The position numbers were made by a program, and so were the translations under genes. A DNA stretch of 18,974 nucleotides from CAZONU01 sp965370045 (lineage in GTDB: Bacteria > Planctomycetota > SZUA-567 > JAKLDR01), in the NCBI GenBank assembly GCA_965370045.1, contig CBDUSI010000088.1:1-18974 (forward strand), written 5' to 3'. Below the pieces are notes generated by a model. It was given only the letters and a program-made list of their open reading frames with translations, was not told the DNA's origin and made no database searches. Each line of letters opens with the position of its first letter. Positions within the stretch are counted from its first letter, which is position 1. Of the stretch, positions 6,112 through 13,335 are shown in pieces.

Positions 6112-9069
6112 TTGATCAGGAAGCTGGCGTGTCTTTCGGTTCTGGTTCTGGGGGTTACCGGTGCGGTCCGGGCCGGCGAGGGCGGCACCGCCGAGAAGGC
6201 CCGGGCGCGCGCGATCCTGAAGGCGACCGGGGTCAAGAAGGGGCTGGTCGTCCACCTGGGCTGTGGCGATGGCGTCCTGACTGCCGCCCTGGGGGCCGAC
6301 CAGGGCTACTTGGTCCACGGCCTGGATGCGGACGCGGCCAACGTCGAGAAGGCCCGGTCGCACATCCGGTCGCTGGGCATCTACGGAAGGGTCTCGGTCG
6401 AGCGCCTGACCGGCCGGCGCTTGCCCTACGCCGAGAACCTCGTCAACCTGCTGGTCGCCGACCGGCTGGGGGACGTGCCCATGGCGGAGGTGAAGCGCGT
6501 CCTGGCTCCCGGCGGGGTGGCCTACCTGCGCAAGGCAGGCAAGTGGGCCAAGACCGTCAAGCCCCGCCCCAAGGAGATGGGCGAGTGGAGCCATGCGCGC
6601 TGCGACGCGGCGGGGACCGCGGTCGCGAAGGACACCGCCCTCGGCGTGCCGGTTCGCCTGCGCTGGATCGACGGGCCCATGCGCGGCAGGGGGCACTACT
6701 ACGGCCCCTGGGCCGCGGTCTCGGCGGGGGGGCGCAACTTCTACGTCGTCGACGATGCCACCCCCTTCCTGGCCGTGCCCCGCAGGCCGGTGCTGGTCGC
6801 CCGCGACGCCTTCAACGGCCTGGTGCTCTGGAAGCGTCCGATGTTCCCGAAGCACGTGAAGGAAGAGGGGGAGCAGATCATCCGTGGGCTGAAGGGAGAG
6901 CCCAGGTTCGCGCGACTCCTCGAGTCCATGAAGCCCAACGGCGGGTCCTTCCCGTTCGTTCGCAAGACGTTGGTCGCCGTCGGCGACCGGGTTTACACGC
7001 CCATCGAGAAGGAGGGCCCGCTGGTGGCGCTGGCGGCGGCCACCGGGAAGCTCCTGACGACCTATGACGGAGCTTCGCCTCGGGAGGTACTGCACCACGA
7101 TGGCAAGCTGGTGGTGCTCTCCAAAGGAGAACTGCGCTGCCTGCAAGCGGCGGACGGCAGAAAGCTCTGGTCCGCCAGGTTCGGGGCCCGGGACGCGGTC
7201 GTTGGCGGCGGGCGGGTCTTCTGTCTGGACCTGGCCAAGTGGCCGCCCGAGGTGGTCAGCCTGGGCCTGGCCGACGGCAAGGAGCGCTGGCGGAAGAGCA
7301 CCAAGGACATCAAGAATTGGCCGGCCGAGCAGCCCGGGACGTTAGGCAAGCAGCTGATGCTGCTCTTCCATGATAACGGGAGGCTGATGCTTTCCGGCTA
7401 CACCACGGCGGGGGGCCAGCGTGGCTCCGGACCAAACACGGAGGTACATATGCTTTCCGCGAAGGACGGGAAGCACCTGTGGAGCTACAGGTTCTCGTCC
7501 CGGGGGGGAGGGAATCGCTCGCCCAACACGGTCTTCCCCGCGGGCGGCCTCATTTGGGTGGCTGACACGGGACAGAAGAGAGGAGAGAGCGCCCGGGCTT
7601 CCGGCTGGTACGGGTTGGACCCGGTCTCCGGCGAGAAGAAGCGGCATTCCCCGATGAAGATCGGCCAGAGCTGCCAGCCCTTCAAGGCGACGGCCCGCTA
7701 CATGCTTTTCCAGAAAATGGACTTCATGGACGTTGCGACCGGCAAGAGCGTCAATCCCCGCGGCGCGCGGGGAGTCTGTGACTACGGGCTCCTGCCGGCC
7801 AACGGCCTGGTCTACACCTTTCCCACCGACTGCGTCTGCTGGCCGCTAATCCGCGGCCACCTGGCCCTGGCACCGGCCGGGGGCAAGCTGGCGGAGGCCC
7901 ACCCCCTCGATACCGGGCCGGCCGCCGGCAAGGTCGGGACGGCGGCCGTCCCCGCCCCGGGAGACTGGCCCTGCTACCGGCACGACCCGGAGCGTAGCGG
8001 GCGCGCTTCGGCCAGTGTGCCCGCCGGGTTGAAGCAGCTGTGGGAGAAGAAGCTCGGCGGCAAACTCTCAGCTCCCACCGTGGCCGGCGGTCTGGCCATG
8101 GTGGCCTCGGCCGATTCCCATCAGGTGCACGCGCTTGAAGCCGCCACTGGAAAGCCACGCTGGAGCTACACGGCGGGGGCGCGCGTGGACTTTCCGCCGG
8201 CGATCTACAAGGGCCTGTGCCTGTTCGGCTGCCGCGACGGCTGGGTCTACTGCCTGCGGGCCAGTGACGGAAAGCTCGTCTGGCGCTTCCGGGCCGCGCC
8301 GGGAGAGGCGCGCATCTGGGCCCACGGGCAGTTGGAGTCGCCCTGGCCGGTGGCCGGCGGAGTGCTGGTCGACGAGGGCGCGGCTTGCTTTGTCGCCGGG
8401 CGGCATTCCGCTCTGGACGGCGGCGTATATGCCTTTGCCGTGAACCTGCAGACCGGCAAGGTCATCTGGCAGGTCAAGCCGACGGGCACCGTTCTCGCCG
8501 ACATGCTGGTCAAGAATGGGAAGGCGCTCCGGATGGGACGGAGCTGGAACTTCAATTCCAAGACCGGGCAATACGTCAGAGAGCGCGGGCGCGGCAGCAA
8601 CTTCCTGACGGCGGGCAGCACCTTCCTCAGCGACCTGTACGCCCCGCGCAGCGTCTGGGGGTACGGCGGCGCCAGGGGCACCAAGGGGCACCTGCTGGTG
8701 CTGGGAAAGGATGCGGTCTTCGGCGTGGCCGCCGGGAGCACAACCAACAAGAAGGCGTGGGTGCATCCCGGCAGGGGCGACTACAAGCTGTTCAGGGCCG
8801 GGGGCGGAGGCAAATCGAAATGGTCGGTCCCGGTGCCGCTGCGCATGAGGGCCCTGGTGCTGGCCGGGGAAAGGCTGTTCGTAGCCGGCGAGGAGGACTC
8901 GGTCGCGCCCGGCAGGTCCGAACTGCGCTGCTTCTCTGCCGCCGACGGCAAGGAACTCTCCAAGGTGAAGGTCTCCGCTCCGCCCGCGTTCGACGGCATG
9001 GCCGCGGCCGGCGGCCGGCTGTACCTCTCTACGGAGGACGGGGTCCTGCGCTGCTTCGGCGAGAAGTAG
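6112..9069 (+). CDS. Exported SAM-methyltransferase-like domain fused to two PQQ-type beta-propellers
   Basis: The 985-aa product starts at TTG. Residues 1-21 (MIRKLACLSVLVLGVTGAVRA) form a Sec signal. Residues ~26-145 resemble a class I methyltransferase: motif I is HLGCGDG (48-54), an acidic residue ends strand 2 (D72 in GLDAD), and LAPGGVAYLRKAGKW matches the usual later strand. From ~160 on there are repeated propeller blades with W/G signatures such as ATGKPRWSY, SDGKLVWRF, NLQTGKVIWQV and AADGKELSKV. A second propeller seems to begin near 617 at DWPCYRHDPERSG, the usual opening of PQQ-like (BamB-type) propellers. This arrangement is known to me from planctomycete-type proteins annotated as PQQ-binding-like repeat proteins with a methyltransferase domain. 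Its substrate and whether it binds PQQ are unknown. The methyltransferase part may be structural, because SAM is not expected outside the cytoplasm. Confidence 0.82.
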   Translation: MIRKLACLSVLVLGVTGAVRAGEGGTAEKARARAILKATGVKKGLVVHLGCGDGVLTAALGADQGYLVHGLDADAANVEKARSHIRSLGIYGRVSVERLTGRRLPYAENLVNLLVADRLGDVPMAEVKRVLAPGGVAYLRKAGKWAKTVKPRPKEMGEWSHARCDAAGTAVAKDTALGVPVRLRWIDGPMRGRGHYYGPWAAVSAGGRNFYVVDDATPFLAVPRRPVLVARDAFNGLVLWKRPMFPKHVKEEGEQIIRGLKGEPRFARLLESMKPNGGSFPFVRKTLVAVGDRVYTPIEKEGPLVALAAATGKLLTTYDGASPREVLHHDGKLVVLSKGELRCLQAADGRKLWSARFGARDAVVGGGRVFCLDLAKWPPEVVSLGLADGKERWRKSTKDIKNWPAEQPGTLGKQLMLLFHDNGRLMLSGYTTAGGQRGSGPNTEVHMLSAKDGKHLWSYRFSSRGGGNRSPNTVFPAGGLIWVADTGQKRGESARASGWYGLDPVSGEKKRHSPMKIGQSCQPFKATARYMLFQKMDFMDVATGKSVNPRGARGVCDYGLLPANGLVYTFPTDCVCWPLIRGHLALAPAGGKLAEAHPLDTGPAAGKVGTAAVPAPGDWPCYRHDPERSGRASASVPAGLKQLWEKKLGGKLSAPTVAGGLAMVASADSHQVHALEAATGKPRWSYTAGARVDFPPAIYKGLCLFGCRDGWVYCLRASDGKLVWRFRAAPGEARIWAHGQLESPWPVAGGVLVDEGAACFVAGRHSALDGGVYAFAVNLQTGKVIWQVKPTGTVLADMLVKNGKALRMGRSWNFNSKTGQYVRERGRGSNFLTAGSTFLSDLYAPRSVWGYGGARGTKGHLLVLGKDAVFGVAAGSTTNKKAWVHPGRGDYKLFRAGGGGKSKWSVPVPLRMRALVLAGERLFVAGEEDSVAPGRSELRCFSAADGKELSKVKVSAPPAFDGMAAAGGRLYLSTEDGVLRCFGEK

Positions 9070-9159
9070 GCGCGCGGCCAACCGCAACGATCAGACTCGC
9101 GAGACGCTGGCCTCGGGCATCGCGGCGCGGTCAGCCAGGCTCCAGCTGCCGCTCAGGGG

Positions 9160-11175
9160 CTATTCGTTTACTCTCTGGCGGAAGTCCAGTTTGTAGGGCG
9201 CGGGGAGTTCCTCCCGGACCCGGGCGCGGAGTTGGTCGTCGAGTTCCAGGCCCTCGGCGGCGGCGATGCGGCGCCCGTGGTACTCGAACCACAAGTCGGT
9301 CAGCTTGGTCTCGCCCTCGCGAACGCTGGCGAACTCCCGTTCGAAGATCGGCGGGACCTCCTCGATGTGCCCGGTCTCCAGCGCCGCCTTAGCGCCTATC
9401 AGAGTCAGGTGTTCGTCCTCGCGCATGTCGTCGGGCAGGCTTGCCAGGAACTCGTGCGTTGCCGGGAATTCGCCGTTCGCGTTCAGCGCCCGGACGTACT
9501 CGACGGCCAGGGGAGCAATGGCCGGGCCGGTCTGCCAGGCCTGGAGCAGGAGGTCGCAGGCCGCCGCGTGGTTACCCGCCTGGGTCTCCAGAACCGCCAG
9601 GTTGCGCAGCGCCCAGGCCGAGCGCTGCCGCTCCAGGGACTTGTTCCAGGCTTCGCGGGCGCCGGCGGGGTCCAGCGCCTCTGCGCGCGCGTTGCCCAGG
9701 TGCAGCCAACTGAGCCAGTGATCGCCGTCCCCGGCCGCGATGCTCTTCTCCAGAAGCTCGGCCCACTCGGGCTGGACCATCCACTCGCCGAGGTCGGCGG
9801 CGGCGGTGGGCTGCTGGGGCAGAGTGCCGCTGTCCAGGAGCGCCAGCCAAGGCTCCTGTTCGGGGCCCATGGTCTTTTCGTCGAAGACCAGCTCCGCGGG
9901 GATGCGGTCGGGTGCACCGCTTGCGGCCAGGCGGCGGCGTTCCAGCGCCGCCCAGCCCGAGGCCTGGAGGAGAATCTCTTCGGGCGGGCGGGTGGTGACC
10001 GCAGCCAGTTCCCGGTCGCGGGAGTCGAGTTCCCCGACGGGCAGGATGCCATCCAGGGCCTCGCCGGCGGCGCCCCAAGCGTCGTTCCAGTCCTCGCTGT
10101 GCACCCGCTTGGCGTCGGCTTCGAGCAGGCCGAAGGCTTCGGTCCAGGTCCATTCGGCCAGCGCGGGCATGGGTACGGTTCCGATCTGGGTGCGTGCGAG
10201 CCCTGCCTGGATTTCGATGTAGCTGCGCCCCGGGCCGGAGAGGCGCTCCTGCCAGTGGCGGCCGCCGGGGTGCATGCCCCAGAAGAACATCTTGCGACCG
10301 CAGAGCCGGGGGGTGGAAGCCTGGAAGAGCCCTCGGCCGGCTCCGTCCAGCGCGGTGATCCAGGGCCGCTGGTCGTTGGCCATCCGGAAGAAGTTGTCGC
10401 GCGAGCCCTGGACATTCTTGGAGTAGGTGGAGTAGAAGCCCTCGCCGTGGACCAGGTCGAGCAGGTGGAGATCCGAGCCGATGGTGAAGCGCAGCGTCTT
10501 GGTGGCCGGGGCTAGCACTCGGACGTCGTCGGCCTGGGGCACCGCGATGTTGGTCCACCAGTACATGGGCAGGACTTCGTCGTGGGGGTTGACCAGGCGC
10601 ATCCGCGCGAAGAGGAACGGCGAACCGGACGGCAGGTGGAAGTCGACCTGCCAGGGGAAGCGCTTGACCCGGTCCCACTCGTAGATGCGCAGCACCGGGT
10701 CGCCCCCTGGGCCGACGGCGCGGGCGGCGAATACCGGCGAGCAGGTCAGGTAGTGATGTCCGGGCTGCGAGGAGTTCCACTCGATGCCCCCGCTGTACCA
10801 GGCGCGGCGCAGGGCCAGGTTGGCCGGGCGGAAGGCCGGGTTGCGGTCCAGGAGTTCACGGTCGGTCGGCTTGTGAACCAGGGAGATCAGCCGGCCGCCG
10901 ACCTCGGGCAGGAAGATTGCCTTCAGCGTCTCATTCTCCAGGACGACGGACATGAGTTCCGCGGGGCGCGGCTCGATCTTGTAGTTGTCCTGCAGGCGGT
11001 AGGGCAGTACCCGGTATCCGGCCCGCCAGCCGATATAGCGGCGGTCCTCTTCGGGCACGTCCGCGCGGATGGACGGAGCTTTGTCCTGCTCTGCATCCCG
11101 GAAGCGGGGCAGAGGGTTTTCCGGTCCCAGGTCGCCGGTGGGCATGTGCAAGCTCTTAACCTTGAGCGTAGTCAT
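9160..11175 (-). CDS. DUF5107-type protein with TPR-like C-terminal region
   Basis: The 671-aa product has no signal peptide and is probably cytoplasmic. Residues ~60-400 match the DUF5107 pattern as I recall it: LPEVGGRLISLVHKPTDREL, NPAFRPANLALRRAWYSGGIEWN, a CSPVFAAR segment, VLRIYEWDR, LPMYWWTNIAVPQ, and FFWGMHPGGRHWQERL. This is a galactose-mutarotase-like beta-sandwich; the family is linked to carbohydrate metabolism, but I know of no firm reaction. Residues ~430-650 are helical with TPR-like spacing (LSWLHLGNARAEALDPAGAREAWNKSLERQ). GGGGAG (11186-11191) lies 10 nt before the ATG. It is 160 bp downstream of the amidohydrolase on the same strand and may share its transcript or use the candidate promoter at 11257-11284. 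It converges with the methyltransferase-propeller gene across 90 bp in which I see nothing. Confidence 0.82.
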   Translation of the reverse strand: MTTLKVKSLHMPTGDLGPENPLPRFRDAEQDKAPSIRADVPEEDRRYIGWRAGYRVLPYRLQDNYKIEPRPAELMSVVLENETLKAIFLPEVGGRLISLVHKPTDRELLDRNPAFRPANLALRRAWYSGGIEWNSSQPGHHYLTCSPVFAARAVGPGGDPVLRIYEWDRVKRFPWQVDFHLPSGSPFLFARMRLVNPHDEVLPMYWWTNIAVPQADDVRVLAPATKTLRFTIGSDLHLLDLVHGEGFYSTYSKNVQGSRDNFFRMANDQRPWITALDGAGRGLFQASTPRLCGRKMFFWGMHPGGRHWQERLSGPGRSYIEIQAGLARTQIGTVPMPALAEWTWTEAFGLLEADAKRVHSEDWNDAWGAAGEALDGILPVGELDSRDRELAAVTTRPPEEILLQASGWAALERRRLAASGAPDRIPAELVFDEKTMGPEQEPWLALLDSGTLPQQPTAAADLGEWMVQPEWAELLEKSIAAGDGDHWLSWLHLGNARAEALDPAGAREAWNKSLERQRSAWALRNLAVLETQAGNHAAACDLLLQAWQTGPAIAPLAVEYVRALNANGEFPATHEFLASLPDDMREDEHLTLIGAKAALETGHIEEVPPIFEREFASVREGETKLTDLWFEYHGRRIAAAEGLELDDQLRARVREELPAPYKLDFRQRVNE

Positions 11176-11213
11176 TTCCGTCTGTCTCCCCGCAGTGGAG
11201 CGTTACCGACGGT

Positions 11214-11232
11214 CCCGGCAGGCCTTGCCGGG
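11214..11232. terminator. Hairpin between the amidohydrolase and DUF5107 genes
   Basis: CCCGGCA and TGCCGGG form a perfect 7-bp stem with loop GGCCT on the + strand, 38 bp before the DUF5107 start codon. It lacks a T-run on the - strand. It could be a processing or partial-termination point, or leader structure of the DUF5107 gene. Confidence 0.3.
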
Positions 11233-11256
11233 AGCGGGCGCTCCTGATGCGCGCGG

Positions 11257-11284
11257 ATTGTCGTCTTTCCCGGTCCGTATGCAA
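11257..11284 (-). promoter_or_regulatory. Candidate promoter of the DUF5107 gene
   Basis: On the - strand TTGCAT (11284-11279) is followed after 16 nt by GACAAT (11262-11257). This gives 3/6 and 4/6 matches to the sigma-70 consensus. The same CTTGCAT plus 16-nt spacing occurs upstream of the SdiA-regulated-type gene (18774-18747). Confidence 0.25.
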
Positions 11285-11335
11285 GTCTCGGTTGTGGTTT
11301 TCGGACGCTTTTCTGTTCCCGGATGGCGCTCGAGC

Positions 11336-12940
11336 TCAGCCCAGCAGGGCGTCGGCACCGTGGACGATCTCACCTCCCAGGACGGTGGCCACCACCTCGG
11401 TCCCGAGGATTTCCATGGCGTCGATCGAGAAGATGTCCCGGGAAAGGACCGCCAGGTCGGCCAGCTTGCCGGGCGAGAGCGTGCCGCGGGAGAACTCCTC
11501 GCAACCGGCGTAGGCCGCCCCCGCGGTATAGGCCCGGACGGCCTCCTTCACGGTGACGCGCTCCCGGGGGTACCAGCCCTCGGGGCCGGGCGAACCGTCT
11601 ACCCGGCGGCGGGTCACGGCGGCGTGGATTCCGGTCATCACGCTGAGACTCTCGACCGGCGAGTCCGATCCGAAGGCCATGGCCGTCGAGGAGTCCAGCA
11701 GGCTGCGGAAGGCGTAGGCTCCGGTGCCGCGCGCGCCCCAGTGGATGTCGGTCTTGCGCATGTCCTGGGTGGCGTGAATGGGCTGCATGGAAGCGATTAC
11801 TCCCAGACGGGCCAGGCGGGGGAGGTCGTCGGGGTGGAGCAACTGGGCGTGCTCGAGGCGGTGGCGGAGGCCCGGGCCCAGGCCGGCCTTGCGGGTCGCC
11901 TCGATGGCGTCGAGGACCTCGCGGTTGGCGCGATCACCGATGGCATGGACGAAGACCGCCAGGCCCGCCCGGCTGGCCTTGGCCACGTCCTCGCGGATCT
12001 TCTCCGGTTCGAGTACGCCGATGCCCAAGTTGTCGGGCTGGTTCTCGTAGGCCTCGAGCATCCAGGCGGTGCCCGGGCCCAGGGCTCCGTCGACGAACAT
12101 CTTGACCCCACCGATGCGCAGGAGTTCGTCGCCGAACCCGGACTGCAGCCCGAGCTGCACCGCGGCGTCCAGGTTGCTGCCGTGAACCTGCATGAGCACC
12201 CGCAGCTTGAGTCCGTCCGCGGCCCGCAATTCCTGCATGGCCCTGAAGGGGATCTCTCCCTCCATGTTGTGGATGCCCACCATGCCCAGCGCGTGGGCCC
12301 GGGCGCTGGCCCGGGTGATGGCCTCCTTGGCCTCGGCGACCGACGGCTTGGCCACCAGGCTGTCGACCAGACCAATGGCCGTCTCCTTGAGTATGCCGGT
12401 GGGCGCGCCGTCGGGGGCGCGGTCGATCTGGCCGCCGGCCGGGTCGGGCGTGTCCGCGGTGATTCCGGCCATCTCCATTGCCTGGGAGTTGACCCAACTG
12501 GCGTGACCGCTGCGGTGGGGCAGCGCCGTCGGGTGATCGGGTGTCACCCGGTCGAGGTCCTCGCGGGTGGGAAAGGCCTCGCCCGGCCAGCTGTTCTGGT
12601 CCCAGCCGCGGCCCACCAGCCAGTGACCCTTGGGGGTCTTCGCGGCGTGGGCGGCTATGCGCTCCAGGGCCTCCTCGACGCAGGTGGTGTCGTTGAGGTC
12701 GATCCGGCTGAGGCTCAGGCCGTAGGAGGTGAAGTGCAGGTGGCAATCGGTGAAGCCGGGGACGACTGTGCGACCCCCGAGGTCCAGCGCCCGCCCCCCG
12801 GACACCAGCAACTCGCGCATCTGCTTCCCCGTGCCCAGCGCCAGGACGCGATTCCCGGCCACGGCCAGGGCCTCGGCCCGCGGCGTGGCGGGATCCATGG
12901 TGTGGATGTCGGCGTTGAGAATCACCAGGTCGGCAGTCAT
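11336..12940 (-). CDS. YtcJ-type metal-dependent amidohydrolase
   Basis: The 534-aa product has the full length usual for this family. It starts at ATG 12940, 6 nt after GGGGAG (12947-12952). The N-terminal strand MTADLVILNADIHTMD and C-terminal GKLADLAVLSRDIFSID belong to the composite beta-sandwich of amidohydrolases. The TIM-barrel metal site is intact: GFTDCHLHF (H67, H69), KMFVDGALG (K280), VHAIGDRAN (H332), RLEHAQLL (H364) and AFGSDSPVE (D426). These enzymes hydrolyse C-N bonds of amides, N-acyl compounds or cyclic ureides in the cytoplasm, and the subgroup is often annotated as YtcJ or AepA-like. The exact substrate cannot be read from sequence. It is transcribed divergently from the second pectate lyase and precedes the DUF5107 gene. 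Nothing looks truncated. Confidence 0.9.
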   Translation of the reverse strand: MTADLVILNADIHTMDPATPRAEALAVAGNRVLALGTGKQMRELLVSGGRALDLGGRTVVPGFTDCHLHFTSYGLSLSRIDLNDTTCVEEALERIAAHAAKTPKGHWLVGRGWDQNSWPGEAFPTREDLDRVTPDHPTALPHRSGHASWVNSQAMEMAGITADTPDPAGGQIDRAPDGAPTGILKETAIGLVDSLVAKPSVAEAKEAITRASARAHALGMVGIHNMEGEIPFRAMQELRAADGLKLRVLMQVHGSNLDAAVQLGLQSGFGDELLRIGGVKMFVDGALGPGTAWMLEAYENQPDNLGIGVLEPEKIREDVAKASRAGLAVFVHAIGDRANREVLDAIEATRKAGLGPGLRHRLEHAQLLHPDDLPRLARLGVIASMQPIHATQDMRKTDIHWGARGTGAYAFRSLLDSSTAMAFGSDSPVESLSVMTGIHAAVTRRRVDGSPGPEGWYPRERVTVKEAVRAYTAGAAYAGCEEFSRGTLSPGKLADLAVLSRDIFSIDAMEILGTEVVATVLGGEIVHGADALLG

Positions 12941-13072
12941 GATCGTCTCCCCATCAAGCGTTGGATTCTCTCCATCTGGGCCCTACGTTCAAGGCGATTC
13001 TCGCATCCAATGCCCGGCTCGGCCTTCCGCAGTGTCCCATCATTCAGCCCAGCCCCAACTCCCTGAAAACGT

Positions 13073-13091
13073 AGGCGTTTGCGTGACGCCT
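13073..13091. other. Hairpin or inverted repeat in the divergent region
   Basis: AGGCGT and ACGCCT form a perfect 6-bp inverted repeat with a 7-nt spacer, 133 bp before the amidohydrolase start. Read on the - strand it is followed by ACGTTTTC, so it resembles a weak attenuator. A regulator binding site is the alternative. Confidence 0.3.
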
Positions 13092-13140
13092 GCCAGGGCT
13101 GAATTCGGACGATGCAGCGTCGGTTGCGGGCGGGTATCAT

Positions 13141-13172
13141 GGGCCAGGGCCAGGGCCAGGGCCAGGGCCAGG
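13141..13172 (+). repeat. GGGCCA hexanucleotide tandem repeat
   Basis: Five perfect copies of GGGCCA plus GG. It lies in the divergent promoter region, 195 bp before the lyase start and 200 bp before the amidohydrolase start. Slippage would change spacing in 6-bp steps. Confidence 0.95.
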
Positions 13173-13322
13173 TCTCGCCGGGCTTGCCGGACCCGAACAG
13201 GCGGGCCGCGAATTTTGCCGCACGGGATCTGCGAAACGGTGTAGACTCTAGTGAGAATAGTTCGCCAATCAGACCAAGACCCGGGCTCCAGGTACCGGAG
13301 CGGACGGGCAGAGGAGAGGAAG

Positions 13323-13327
13323 AGGAG
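13323..13327 (+). promoter_or_regulatory. Ribosome binding site favouring the start at 13336
   Basis: AGGAG lies 8 nt before ATG 13336 but only 2 nt before the in-frame ATG 13330. The second ATG also gives the more usual signal-peptide opening (MRTLIGLAM). Use of 13330 would add only two residues. Confidence 0.55.
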
Positions 13328-13335
13328 AAATGTTA

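Larger units (their letters stand above)
12941..13335. other. Divergent intergenic region (395 bp)
   Basis: This lies between the - strand amidohydrolase and the + strand second lyase. It holds the amidohydrolase RBS (12947-12952), a 6-bp hairpin (13073-13091), a GGGCCA tandem repeat (13141-13172) and the purine-rich RBS region of the lyase (13300-13329). A weak -35-like TTGCCG (13215) and -10-like TAGACT (13242) are 21 nt apart, too far for a normal promoter. No gene is supported here. Confidence 0.7.

Noticed and set aside
8068..9087. 339-codon open frame on the - strand
   Set aside because: Antisense to the second propeller of the methyltransferase fusion, where blade motifs are clear on the + strand.
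9232..10515. 427-codon open frame on the + strand
   Set aside because: Antisense to the DUF5107 gene; no RBS or recognisable domain.
11069..13066. 665-codon open frame on the + strand
   Set aside because: It runs antisense across the DUF5107 start and the whole amidohydrolase, whose metal-site motifs are intact on the - strand. Its translation is Gly/Val/His-rich with no recognisable domain. Such long shadows are expected in GC-rich DNA.
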